Positions 15,382 through 24,122 of a stretch of 64,000 bases of DNA are shown piece by piece. Both the position numbers and the translations under genes were made by a program. Every line of letters begins with the position of its first letter. The first letter of the stretch is position 1. The notes beneath the pieces were generated by a model, which worked only from the letters and a program-made list of their open reading frames with translations, made no database searches and was not told where the DNA came from. The DNA is from Paractinoplanes rishiriensis (GTDB taxonomy: Bacteria > Actinomycetota > Actinomycetes > Mycobacteriales > Micromonosporaceae), in NCBI RefSeq assembly GCF_016862375.1, contig NZ_BOMV01000059.1, forward strand, positions 234,255-298,254. Direction: 5' to 3'.

Positions 15382-15642
15382 GTGGCGAGTGTCGAAGAGG
15401 TGAAGGCGCACGTGGCCGCCTCGGTGGACGGGGCGGGCCGGGCCGCGACCGGCATCCAGCAGATCAGCGACCAGCTGGAGGACGCGCTGGCCCTGCTGCG
15501 GATGACCGCGGTGGGTTCGTTCCACCCGTCGGTGGCGTCCGCGATCGCCCACCTCGAACAGGCCCGCACCCGGCTGGACGAGGCCGCCCAGCTGACCCGC
15601 GCCGCAATGGACGCGGCCGACACCTTCCGTACGGTGATCTAG
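15382..15642 (+). CDS. small helical protein, third gene of the FtsK-like trio
   Basis: An 86-residue, almost wholly helical, acidic-to-neutral protein starting at GTG 15382. A strong AAGGAGGG site lies at 15363-15371. The sequence falls into two amphipathic helices joined at GSFHPSV. The size and helical hairpin recall ESX/WXG100-like proteins, but no WxG motif is present; the turn has GSF instead. It could be a small substrate or adaptor of the FtsK-like ATPase. It ends overlapping the convergent ridA gene by four bases. Confidence 0.7.
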   Translation: MASVEEVKAHVAASVDGAGRAATGIQQISDQLEDALALLRMTAVGSFHPSVASAIAHLEQARTRLDEAAQLTRAAMDAADTFRTVI

Positions 15643-16040
15643 TCGGGCAGGGCGGCGGTCAGGTCGATCTCGATGAGCTGGCCGCGGTAGCCCAGCGACG
15701 CCACCCCGAGCAGTGTGCTGGCCGTCCCGAACGCGGGGGCCAGGTCGGAGTCCATCAGCCGCTGCCAGACGCCGCCCAGCACCGCGCTGTCCGGGCTCAC
15801 CACGTAGATGATCGAGCGGACCACGTCGGCGGGCTTGGCGCCGGCCGCGGCCAGCACCGTGAGGCAGTTGGCGATGACCTGGTCGGTCTGCGCGTCGAAG
15901 TCGCCCGGGCCGACCACGGTGCCGGCCAGGTCGAGCGGGCACTGCCCGGCCAGGTGGGCGAGCCGGCCGGCGGGCGAGATGGTCACGTGGCTGTAGCCGG
16001 CGGTCTCGTGCACGCCGGGCGGGTTGAGTTTCTCGATCAT
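15639..16040 (-). CDS. RidA family protein
   Basis: A 133-residue RidA/YjgF-type protein. Canonical members deaminate reactive enamine/imine intermediates from PLP enzymes. The core is recognisable: HVTISPAGRLAHLAGQCPLD, then ADVVRSIIYVVSPDSA, and the C-terminal ASLGYRGQLIEIDLTAAL. The canonical arginine of the substrate site (IVRT/VVKTTVFL region) is represented by VVRSIIYVV. It starts at ATG 16040, overlapping the folE stop by four bases, so it is coupled to folE. In M. tuberculosis folP follows folE here; instead this gene and the T4SS-like block intervene. Confidence 0.85.
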   Translation of the reverse strand: MIEKLNPPGVHETAGYSHVTISPAGRLAHLAGQCPLDLAGTVVGPGDFDAQTDQVIANCLTVLAAAGAKPADVVRSIIYVVSPDSAVLGGVWQRLMDSDLAPAFGTASTLLGVASLGYRGQLIEIDLTAALPD

Positions 16041-16612
16041 CGGGCGTTTATCAGCGCCATGGCCTCGGCGCGTACCTTTCCGTCGGTTTGGAACGCGCCG
16101 CGGACCGCGCTGGTGACCGTGCGGGCGCCCACCTTGCGGATGCCGCGCATCTCCATGCAGAGGTGCTCGCACTCCAGCACCACTATCACGCCGCGCGCCT
16201 CGAGCTGATGGAGCAGCAGGTCGGCGATCTGCGAGGTGAGCCGCTCCTGCACCTGCGGGCGGCGGGCGAAGACCTCGACGAGGCGGGCCAGCTTGGACAG
16301 GCCGGTGATCCGGCCGTGCGTGCCCGGGATGTAGCCGATGTGCGCGACGCCCTTGAACGGGAGCAGGTGATGCTCGCACATGCTCATCACCTCGATGTCC
16401 CGGACCAGCACGAGCTCTTCGTGGTTGGCCTCGAACGTGGTGGTCAGCACCGTGGCCGGGTCGACCCGGAGACCGGCGAAGAGCTCGGCGTACGCGCGGG
16501 CCACCCGGGTCGGCGTGCGTACCAGGCCGTCCCGGTCCGGATCCTCACCGACCGCGATGAGGATCTCCCGGATCGCCTTCTCGATCCGGGCCAGGTCGAC
16601 GGCCTGCTCCAC
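16037..16612 (-). CDS. folE: GTP cyclohydrolase I
   Basis: FolE converts GTP to 7,8-dihydroneopterin triphosphate, the entry to folate synthesis. The 191-residue sequence has the family signatures GEDPDRDGLVRTPTRVARAY, the zinc/active-site segment MCEHHLLPFKGVAHIGYIP and the late LECEHLCMEMRGI zinc cysteine region. It starts at the GTG at 16612. The frame is open upstream through about 22 more codons back to the ftsH stop, but those codons add no recognisable family sequence. The 66-base gap to ftsH and the overlap with ridA indicate a single leftward operon. Confidence 0.95.
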   Translation of the reverse strand: MEQAVDLARIEKAIREILIAVGEDPDRDGLVRTPTRVARAYAELFAGLRVDPATVLTTTFEANHEELVLVRDIEVMSMCEHHLLPFKGVAHIGYIPGTHGRITGLSKLARLVEVFARRPQVQERLTSQIADLLLHQLEARGVIVVLECEHLCMEMRGIRKVGARTVTSAVRGAFQTDGKVRAEAMALINAR

Positions 16613-16678
16613 CGGGGTGCCGGTGAGCTTGCCGTCGACCAGGCGCGCGGCGAGATAGTCGAGGTCCTCGCTGATCGG

Positions 16679-18712
16679 TTACTGCCCTTCCACCGAGCCG
16701 TTCGCACCGGAGCTGGGGCCCACCGCAACCTGGCCGTCCGCCTCGGCCTGAGCCTTCAGCTTGTCCTTCTCGGCCGGGGTGAGCACCGGCGGCGCCTCGG
16801 AGGGCAGTCGCTTGCCGAAGCCGTTGAACGGCGACATCGGCGGGCGCTTGGCCACCCGTGCGCAGATCCGGTCCATGTCCTCGCGGGTGATGGTTTCCTT
16901 CTCCATCAGCTCGAGAACCATGGTGTCGAGGACGTCGCGGTACTCGACCAGGATCTCCCAGGCCTCGTCGTGGGCCAGCTCGATGAGTGCGCGGACCTCG
17001 GCGTCGATGTCGGCGGCCACCGAGTCGGAGTAATCGCGCTCGTGACCCATGTTGCGGCCCATGAACGGCTCATCACCGCTCGTGCCGTACTTCACGGCGC
17101 CGAGCTTGGAGCTCATGCCGTACTGGGTGACCATGGCGCGGGCCAGGCCGGATGCCTTCTCGATGTCGTTGCCGGCGCCGGTGGTGGGCTCGTGGAAGAC
17201 GAGCTCCTCGGCGGCCCGGCCACCCAGCGCGTACGCCAGGGTGTCGATCATCTCGGCCCGGGTCTGGGTGTACTTGTCCTCGGTGGGGAGCACCAGCGTG
17301 TGCCCGAGCGAGCGGCCACGCGGCAGGATCGTCACCTTGTGCACCGGGGCGGAGTGTGGCAGCGCGTAGGCCACCAGCGCGTGCCCGCCCTCGTGGTACG
17401 CGGTGATCTTCTTTTCCTTGTCGCTCATCGCCCGGGTGCGGCGCTCGGGACCGGCGATCACCCGGTCGATCGACTCCTCGAGGAACTCGTTGGAGATCGC
17501 CCGCTTCTCGTTCCGCGCGGTGAGCAGGGCCGCCTCGTTGATGACGTTGGCCAGGTCGGCGCCGGAGAAGCCGGGCGTGCGACGGGCCACCGAGTCGAGG
17601 TCGACGTCGGGCGTGAACGGCTTGCCCTTGGCGTGCACCCGCAGGATCGCCTTGCGGCCCTCCATGTCGGGGTTGTCGACCGGGATCTGGCGGTCGAACC
17701 GGCCGGGACGCAGCAGCGCGGGGTCGAGGATGTCGGGCCGGTTGGTGGCCGCGATCAGGATGACCCCGCCCTTGGTGTCGAAGCCGTCCATCTCGACCAG
17801 CAGCTGGTTGAGGGTCTGCTCGCGCTCGTCGTGGCCACCGCCCATGCCGGCGCCACGGTGCCGGCCGACCGCGTCGATCTCGTCCACGAAGACGATCGCG
17901 GGCGCGTTCGACTTGGCCTGCTCGAACAGGTCGCGGACCCGGCTGGCGCCGACGCCCACGAACATCTCGACGAAGTCGGAACCCGAGATGGAGTAGAACG
18001 GCACCCCGGCCTCGCCGGCGACCGCGCGGGCCAGCAGCGTCTTACCGGTGCCGGGCGGGCCGAACAGCAGCACGCCCTTGGGGATCTTGGCGCCGAGGGC
18101 CTGGTATTTCGCCGGGTTCTGCAGGAAGTCCTTGATCTCGTGGAGTTCCTGGACCGCCTCCTCGGCGCCGGCCACGTCGGCGAACGTCGTCTTCGGCGTG
18201 TCCTTGGTGATCATCTTGGCCTTGGACTTGCCGAAGTTGAGCACCCGCGAACCGCCGCCCTGCATCTGCGACATGAACAGCAGCAGCAGGATCACCAGGA
18301 TGGCGATCGGCAGCAGGTTGATCAGCAGGCTGAAGAGGATGTTGTCGCCGGAGACGGTGGTGTTGATATTTCCGGTGATGCGGCCGGCGGCCTTCGCCTG
18401 CTGGACGTCCTCCCAGATCTCCCTCGTTACCTCGTACGGGTATTGAGTCTCGATCTTGTCGGTCGTCTTGCCCTCGAACTGCCCGGGCGTCGCGAGGTCG
18501 ATCTGGAGCGTCTGCTCCTTGTCCTTCTGGACGACCTTCTTGATGCCGGGCTGGTTCAGGCGCTCGAGCGCAACCGAAGTGTCAACTCGCTGATAGCTCG
18601 GTCCACTCGTGAAGAACGAGCTCAGCGCAATCACACCGATGATCACCAGAATGATCCAGACCACCGGGCGGCGGAAGAAACGCGTACGCTCCATGCTGTT
18701 GTCGGGCGCCAA
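16679..18712 (-). CDS. ftsH: ATP-dependent zinc metalloprotease FtsH
   Basis: FtsH is a membrane-anchored AAA+ protease that degrades misfolded membrane proteins and regulators. Two membrane helices (about residues 17-35 and 126-147) flank an extracytoplasmic domain. The AAA module has Walker A GPPGTGKT near 217, Walker B IVFVDEIDAVG, and the second region of homology ATNRPDILDPALLRPGRFD. The zinc site HEGGH is near 440. The C terminus is a Gly/Ser/Glu-rich tail. I chose the TTG at 18712 because AGGAGGG lies 9 bases upstream (18722-18728). The ATG at 18694 has no such site and is the alternative, six codons shorter. Length and motifs are normal. Confidence 0.96.
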   Translation of the reverse strand: MAPDNSMERTRFFRRPVVWIILVIIGVIALSSFFTSGPSYQRVDTSVALERLNQPGIKKVVQKDKEQTLQIDLATPGQFEGKTTDKIETQYPYEVTREIWEDVQQAKAAGRITGNINTTVSGDNILFSLLINLLPIAILVILLLLFMSQMQGGGSRVLNFGKSKAKMITKDTPKTTFADVAGAEEAVQELHEIKDFLQNPAKYQALGAKIPKGVLLFGPPGTGKTLLARAVAGEAGVPFYSISGSDFVEMFVGVGASRVRDLFEQAKSNAPAIVFVDEIDAVGRHRGAGMGGGHDEREQTLNQLLVEMDGFDTKGGVILIAATNRPDILDPALLRPGRFDRQIPVDNPDMEGRKAILRVHAKGKPFTPDVDLDSVARRTPGFSGADLANVINEAALLTARNEKRAISNEFLEESIDRVIAGPERRTRAMSDKEKKITAYHEGGHALVAYALPHSAPVHKVTILPRGRSLGHTLVLPTEDKYTQTRAEMIDTLAYALGGRAAEELVFHEPTTGAGNDIEKASGLARAMVTQYGMSSKLGAVKYGTSGDEPFMGRNMGHERDYSDSVAADIDAEVRALIELAHDEAWEILVEYRDVLDTMVLELMEKETITREDMDRICARVAKRPPMSPFNGFGKRLPSEAPPVLTPAEKDKLKAQAEADGQVAVGPSSGANGSVEGQ

Positions 18713-18949
18713 GCGCCCGGACCCTCCTGATCGGCGTCCTGGTCACCTCAACGTCGCCGCCATCGGCGGCTCGCCCCTCCTGCGCAAGTGACACACTGCG
18801 CCATCGGTCACTCGACCGTACACCGTGGGTGCCGTTCGCGAACCCGTGAGCCCGTCGGCCGGACACCCCTCAGCCCCCATCCCTTCAGCCGTCTTTTGGA
18901 ACAAATCCACCCATAAAGGCGAATTCTGAGAAGAGGCTGAGAAAGTGGT

Positions 18950-19525
18950 TCAGCTACGGGCGTAGACCTCCGGCTTGAGTACGCCTACGTAAGGCAGCTC
19001 ACGGTAGCGCTCGGCGAAGTCCAGACCGTAACCGACCACGAACTCGTTCGGGATGTCGAAGCCTACGTACTTGACCGGGACCTGCACCGTGACCGCGTCC
19101 GGCTTGCGGAACAGAGCGACCACCTCGATGCTGGCCGGCGACCGGGACTGCAAGTATTTCATCAGCCAGGACAGGGTCAGGCCGGAGTCGACGATGTCCT
19201 CGACGATGATCACGTGCCGGCCGGTGATGTCGCGGTCCAGGTCTTTGAGGATGCGCACCACCCCGGAGGACGTGGTGCCCTGGCCGTAGGACGAGACGGC
19301 CATGAACTCCATCTCGGTGGACGGGCCGTGGGCGCCCAGCGCGCGGGCGAAGTCGGCCATGAACATGACCGCACCCTTGAGCACGCAGACCAGCAGCACA
19401 CCCCCGGCCACGTCGGCATGGTCGGCGGAGACCTGCTTCGCCAGCTCGGCGGTCTTTTCTCGGATCTGCTCCTCGGAGATGATCACGCGGTCGATGTCGG
19501 CGTCGTACCAGGAGCCGTCAGCCAT
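18950..19525 (-). CDS. hpt: hypoxanthine phosphoribosyltransferase
   Basis: Hpt salvages hypoxanthine and guanine using PRPP. The 191-residue protein shows the type I phosphoribosyltransferase PRPP loop as VIIVEDIVDSGLTL, with the acidic pair Glu-Asp. It also has the pyrophosphate-loop segment VCVLKGAVMFMADF and a C-terminal VGYGLDFAERYRELPYVG typical of bacterial Hpt. It lies upstream of ftsH in the same direction with a 237-base gap, and downstream of tilS, the common actinobacterial order. Confidence 0.95.
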   Translation of the reverse strand: MADGSWYDADIDRVIISEEQIREKTAELAKQVSADHADVAGGVLLVCVLKGAVMFMADFARALGAHGPSTEMEFMAVSSYGQGTTSSGVVRILKDLDRDITGRHVIIVEDIVDSGLTLSWLMKYLQSRSPASIEVVALFRKPDAVTVQVPVKYVGFDIPNEFVVGYGLDFAERYRELPYVGVLKPEVYARS

Positions 19526-19661
19526 GGGGGTAAGACTGCCGTATCAAGGTTGCGTCCGGTCGCACGGGTCCGGCCCGGTCGGGTGGCGATCCGCTGGAAT
19601 TTGACGGGTTCGGCCCGGCGTTACCGGCGAATCGGACAATGATAGTGACCGTTCTCACAAC

Positions 19662-20612
19662 TCATGCGGATACCCGAACGAGTAGCCCCCGCCGTCGGGT
19701 GACCACAATGCCGCCGGGGAGCGAGGCCGGGCCCTGACCACGCCAGTCGGTGATCAACGCGTCCAGGGCGGCGACGTGGCGGTGCGAGAGGGCGCCGCCG
19801 GCGGCGCCGAGCTGCTTGGCCCAGGCATGCAGCACCCGCGTCCGGATGGCGGTGCTAAGCAGGTATAAATCGGAAATGTCCAGCCCAGCGGCCGAGCCGG
19901 CCCGGGCCAACGCCGCAGCAGCCAGCTCATCCAACGCCGCATTATCAGCCGCGATCTGCCCCGCAGACCGCGCCAAATTGCTCACCACCGCCGGCCCGAG
20001 CGCAGCCACCAGCGCCGGCAGCGCCTCCCCCCGAACCCGCGCCCGCGCAAACGCCGGATCCGAGTTGTGCGGGTCCTCCCAGGGCACCAGCCCCAGGGCC
20101 GCGCACGCCTTCCGGGTATCGGCCCGCCCCACATCGAGCAGCGGCCGCACAAAGATCCCCCGCCGAGCCGGCATCCCCGCCAGCCCCCGAGGCCCGGCCC
20201 CCCGAGCCAACGCGAGTAAGACAGTCTCCGCCTGGTCGTCCCGGGTGTGCCCGAGCAGCACCGCCGCGGCCCCCACCCGGGAGGCCACCGCGGTCAGCGC
20301 CGCATACCGAGCCGTCCGAGCCGCCGCTTCCGGCCCCCCGGGCAGCCCCGAAACGTCGACCGTAGCCACCTCTACCGGCGAGAACCCGGCACCACGACCC
20401 CACGACGCCACATCCGAGGCCCGCTGCGCAGACCCCTCCTGCAACCCGTGGTCGACCGTGACCAGACCGACGTGCCGCCCCACGAACCGGGCCGCGGCCG
20501 CCAGGGCCAGCGAATCCGCCCCACCCGAGCACGCCACCAGCACCAGGCCGTCCGGGAGCGAGCGGCGGACGGCCTGCCGCACCGCCGCGACCGCCGCCGG
20601 GATGCGGGCCAA
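19662..20612 (-). CDS. tilS: tRNA(Ile)-lysidine synthase
   Basis: TilS attaches lysine to C34 of the tRNA-Ile CAU anticodon so that it reads AUA. The 316-residue sequence has the PP-loop SGGADS at residues 29-34, the conserved LGHTRDDQAETVLL segment and RGLAGMPARRGIFVRPLLD. It is shorter than E. coli TilS but the usual actinobacterial length, lacking most of the C-terminal domains. It starts at TTG 20612 with GGCGGG about 6 bases upstream, just 3 bases after the stop of the metalloprotease gene, so it is probably co-transcribed. Confidence 0.94.
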   Translation of the reverse strand: MARIPAAVAAVRQAVRRSLPDGLVLVACSGGADSLALAAAARFVGRHVGLVTVDHGLQEGSAQRASDVASWGRGAGFSPVEVATVDVSGLPGGPEAAARTARYAALTAVASRVGAAAVLLGHTRDDQAETVLLALARGAGPRGLAGMPARRGIFVRPLLDVGRADTRKACAALGLVPWEDPHNSDPAFARARVRGEALPALVAALGPAVVSNLARSAGQIAADNAALDELAAAALARAGSAAGLDISDLYLLSTAIRTRVLHAWAKQLGAAGGALSHRHVAALDALITDWRGQGPASLPGGIVVTRRRGLLVRVSA

Positions 20613-20615
20613 CTA

Positions 20616-21677
20616 CTACCCGCCGATCGCGGGCTGCGGCCCGTGCACCCGGGTCACCCAGGCGTCCGGGTCACCCAGTTCGTCGAGGCGGGGCAGGGTG
20701 AGCGGCGAGTCGAAGACCTTGTTGAACCCGTCCATGCCGACCCGCTCGACCACACCGTGCACGAACTTGCGGCCCTCGGCGTACTGGCGCATTTTGACCT
20801 CGATGCCCAGCAGGCGGCGGATGGCCTTTTCCAGCGGGTTGCCGCTTTCGCGGCGGCGGTTGAACTTGGCCCGGATCGACTCGACGGTCGGGATCACCTC
20901 GGGGCCGACGCCGTCCATCACGAACTCGGCGTGGCCCTCGAGCAGCGTCATCAGCGCGGTGAGACGGTCGAGCACCGCCTTCTGCCCGGGGGTCTGCACC
21001 AGGTCGAGGACCGAGGAGCGGCTCTCCGGGTCACGCAGCGCGTCGGACAGTGACGCCACGCCGCGGCGCAGCCGCTCGAGGATGTGCTCGCCGCTCTGCG
21101 AGGCGTCGACGAACGCCTGCACCTCGCCCAGGAAGTAGCCCCGCATCCACGGCACCGCGGTGAACTGCGTGCGGTGGGTGACCTCGTGCAGGCAGACCCA
21201 CAGCCGGAAGTCGCGCGGGTCGGCGCCGAGCTTGCGCTCCACGTCGACGATGTTGGGCGCGTTCAGCAGCAACTGGCCGGGGTTGCCGGAGAACACCTCG
21301 TATTGTCCCAGGACCCGGCCGGACAGGTAGGCCAGGATGGTGCCGGCCTGCACGCCGGTGACCCGGGAGCCGATCGCGTCGGCGAACCCGCCCGGCGGCT
21401 TGTCGCCGGACAGCCGGGTGACCAGCGGGATGATCACCTGCTTGAGGCCCTGGATGTTGATCGCGGCCCAGTCCTTGCGATCCACCACGCGCACCGGCGG
21501 CACCTCGATCTGCGAGGTCAGGCCGGTATATGCCGCGACGTGCCCGGCCGCCTCGTCGGTGAGCGTCCGTAACTCGGCGACCACCTGCATCGCCTCGTCG
21601 TACGACACCGCGGGGCCGGATTTTGACAGCGCGCCCGCGGTAGCGGCGGCCAGATCCCAGTCAACGAACTGCGCCAT
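20616..21677 (-). CDS. zinc-dependent metalloprotease (DUF2342 family)
   Basis: A 353-residue protein of the actinobacterial zinc metalloprotease family sometimes annotated as coenzyme-F420-associated. The gluzincin motif HEVTH is visible in VCLHEVTHRTQF, followed further on by the GHAEFVMDGVG helix with a conserved acidic residue. There is no signal peptide, so it is probably cytoplasmic. It corresponds to Rv3626c, which also lies between tilS and dacB. The substrate is not known to me. Confidence 0.85.
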   Translation of the reverse strand: MAQFVDWDLAAATAGALSKSGPAVSYDEAMQVVAELRTLTDEAAGHVAAYTGLTSQIEVPPVRVVDRKDWAAINIQGLKQVIIPLVTRLSGDKPPGGFADAIGSRVTGVQAGTILAYLSGRVLGQYEVFSGNPGQLLLNAPNIVDVERKLGADPRDFRLWVCLHEVTHRTQFTAVPWMRGYFLGEVQAFVDASQSGEHILERLRRGVASLSDALRDPESRSSVLDLVQTPGQKAVLDRLTALMTLLEGHAEFVMDGVGPEVIPTVESIRAKFNRRRESGNPLEKAIRRLLGIEVKMRQYAEGRKFVHGVVERVGMDGFNKVFDSPLTLPRLDELGDPDAWVTRVHGPQPAIGG

Positions 21678-21728
21678 GCCCCCACCGTACCCGCGGATAT
21701 CCAGCCCGCCCTCGGGTGAAACCCTGAC

Positions 21729-24032
21729 CTAACAGCCGCAGCTCACCAGCCGGGCCGGCACCTTGTCGACCGCCGCCTTGCCGGTGACCGCGTTCGGCGA
21801 CCCCTTCGCCATCACCGCGAAGACCAGCAACCGGCCGTCCTCGGTGATCAGCTGCCCGGCCATCGTGTTGACCCCGCTCAGCGTGCCGGTCTTGGCCCGC
21901 ACCACCCCTTGTCCGACCTGGTTGGGCTTGGGCGATTTGAAGCGCTTCTCCATGGTCCCCGACCAGCCTGCCACCGGCAGCCCGCCGAAGATCCCGCTGA
22001 GCGCCGGCTGCTCGCCCGACGCGGCCAGCCCGAGCAGTCGGGTGAGCAGTTCCGGACTGATCGCGTTGTTCCGGGACAGCCCGCTGGCGTCGGACAGGTC
22101 GAGGTCGGCGGTGCCCAGCCCGAGGTCCTTGAGCTGCCCGACGATCGCGTCGGTGGTCCCGCCGAACGTCGCCGGCCGCTTCCGGGCCAGCGCCACCTGC
22201 CGCCCGAGCAACTCGGCCACGGTGTTGTCGCTCTCCTCGAGCATCCAGTCGCTGAGCTGCACCATCGGCGGCGACTGCACGACACCCAGCTCGGTCGCGG
22301 CGGCCGGCGCCTTCCCGCGGCGCACGGTCGACTGCGGCGCACTCAGCAACTTCGCGAAGGCCTTGCCCGCCGCGATCGCCGGATCGCCCGACCGCGGGTC
22401 CCCGCCGAACTCGTTGTGGATCGGCTTGACCCGCCCACCGTTGGTCATCAGCGCCTGGATCCGCGACACCTGCCCGAACGAGATGTCATCCGGCGACCAC
22501 CCTTTGGCCGTCTCCGGCCCGCTGAACAGCGAGGTGTCCACCAGCACCCGGGTCGGTTCGGTGCCACCGAGCGACTTCTTGACCTGCGCCGCCAGCTGGT
22601 CGAGCCGGGCCGCCCCCGGGAACAGCGCCTTCCCGTTCACCGACAGCGTCGGATCACCGCCACCGACCAGCACCACCTCACCCGGCACGCTGCCCGCCAC
22701 CACCCGGGTGCTGATCCGATGGGCCGGCCCACGCGCGGACAGCACGGCCGCCGCGGTCAGCAGCTTGGTGGTCGACGCCGGCGTGGTCGGCACGTCCGCG
22801 TTCCGCGCGTAGAGCACGTCGCCCGAGGCCACATCGACCACCGAGACGTGCACCGTGCTGCCGATCGACGACGATTTCACCAGCGGATCGAGCGCCGCCT
22901 TGACCTTGGCCGAGCTGGGTGCCACCCCACCCGCCGAGGCCGCCACCAGTACCGGAGTCGGCACCGGCTCGACCGTCGGAGGCACCACCGTCGGCTCCGG
23001 ACTGCCTTCCGCGCCCAGCCACTCCCGCACCGGCCCCGGCCGGATCAGCCCCACCACCGCAATACCAACGATCAGAACAAGAACAGAAGCCAAAACCCAT
23101 ATGGTACGAGTCGGCCGACCGGCCTCCTGGAGCTCGAGACGGCCGCCGTCGTTGGTCCCGCCCCCTGCACCAGCTGCGGGCTGTCCTGCATGGTCACCCT
23201 CCCCACGCGGCTCCGCCGCGCCCACCCCGTCCCCGCCGTGATCAACCGCTGCACCAGGCACCTGAGCAGCGCCAGACACCGCAGCCCGCCCCGGCACCTG
23301 GACGCCACCGACGGCAGGGCCGTCCGCAGCCGGCCGGACCGTGTTAAGCGGCACCGAGGCCCGCCCATAGGTTCCGCCCGGCGCATCCCCCGGAGCGGTC
23401 GCCCAGGCACCCTGCGCACGCTCCGCCGATTTTCCGCCCGCCGTGTTGCTCAAGCCCGGCCGTTGCGGCACCGCCGGCCCAGCAGCCGCCAGCCCAGCAG
23501 CCGCCGGCCCAGCAGCCGCCCGTCCCGATGTAGCCCGCCCCGATGCCGCCCGTCCCGACGTTGCTCGCCCGGCAGCGCCGCGCCGATCAGCCGGCAACGG
23601 CGCGCGGCCGGCTTCCTCCGGGGTCGGCAGCCTCGGGTGGTCGTCCGGCAGCGGGCGGCCGTCGGCGGTGTCGCGGGGTTGCATTTGTTGATCTTCTGCC
23701 CATTCCGCGCCGCCGCGCTGGTCTTGCGGGGAAGTCTCCGCCGATCGATCCGGCTGTTCGCCATTCTGCGTTTCGGGCCGCGGGGTGGCGGCAGACGTGC
23801 TGTCCGATTGCGCGCGTGGTGCTGGCGGATCAGTCCACGGTGATCCCCGGTGAGTGGCAGAGTCCGGCGAAGGAACCCTTGCCCGGCCCGCGGATGCGTT
23901 ACCGTTGCCGGGGAGATGACGGGGCTCGGGCACACCGTCGTAAACGGGCCCGTTGTGTGAACCTTGCCTCCCCACGCGCCCCTCCTCGTCCTCCGCGACG
24001 GACTTAGGGGAGACTAGCGACATCCGGCACAT
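21729..24032 (-). CDS. dacB: D-alanyl-D-alanine carboxypeptidase/endopeptidase (PBP4 family)
   Basis: A class C low-molecular-weight penicillin-binding protein that trims peptidoglycan stem peptides. Residues 1 to about 300 are a long, disordered Pro/Ala/Gly-rich cytoplasmic tail. One transmembrane helix follows (VLASVLVLIVGIAVVGLI, about 310-330), then the extracytoplasmic enzyme. Active-site motifs are STTK (about residue 423), SDN in EESDNTVAELLG (about 602) and KTG in RAKTGTL (about 712). The long N-terminal tail is unusual beside E. coli DacB but common in actinomycetes. The start at ATG 24032 has a closely following ATG at 24023; neither has a strong ribosome site. It diverges from ppa. 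Confidence 0.92.
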   Translation of the reverse strand: MCRMSLVSPKSVAEDEEGRVGRQGSHNGPVYDGVPEPRHLPGNGNASAGRARVPSPDSATHRGSPWTDPPAPRAQSDSTSAATPRPETQNGEQPDRSAETSPQDQRGGAEWAEDQQMQPRDTADGRPLPDDHPRLPTPEEAGRAPLPADRRGAAGRATSGRAASGRATSGRAAAGPAAAGLAAAGPAVPQRPGLSNTAGGKSAERAQGAWATAPGDAPGGTYGRASVPLNTVRPAADGPAVGGVQVPGRAAVSGAAQVPGAAVDHGGDGVGAAEPRGEGDHAGQPAAGAGGGTNDGGRLELQEAGRPTRTIWVLASVLVLIVGIAVVGLIRPGPVREWLGAEGSPEPTVVPPTVEPVPTPVLVAASAGGVAPSSAKVKAALDPLVKSSSIGSTVHVSVVDVASGDVLYARNADVPTTPASTTKLLTAAAVLSARGPAHRISTRVVAGSVPGEVVLVGGGDPTLSVNGKALFPGAARLDQLAAQVKKSLGGTEPTRVLVDTSLFSGPETAKGWSPDDISFGQVSRIQALMTNGGRVKPIHNEFGGDPRSGDPAIAAGKAFAKLLSAPQSTVRRGKAPAAATELGVVQSPPMVQLSDWMLEESDNTVAELLGRQVALARKRPATFGGTTDAIVGQLKDLGLGTADLDLSDASGLSRNNAISPELLTRLLGLAASGEQPALSGIFGGLPVAGWSGTMEKRFKSPKPNQVGQGVVRAKTGTLSGVNTMAGQLITEDGRLLVFAVMAKGSPNAVTGKAAVDKVPARLVSCGC

Positions 24033-24122
24033 CGTTGCGCGCGGATCCTGTGGGCATGATTTCGCCTCGGTTCCCCGCCCGTCGTGACCGGCAATTTAGC
24101 GGGCGAGTCAAGGGAGCAAACG

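Noticed and set aside
2242..15642. Integrated conjugative element with attachment sites
   Set aside because: No integrase, relaxase, tRNA target or flanking direct repeat was found, so mobility is not claimed.
15382..15642. WXG100/ESX substrate
   Set aside because: Size and helical hairpin fit, but the WxG turn motif is absent, so it is described only as ESX-like in size.
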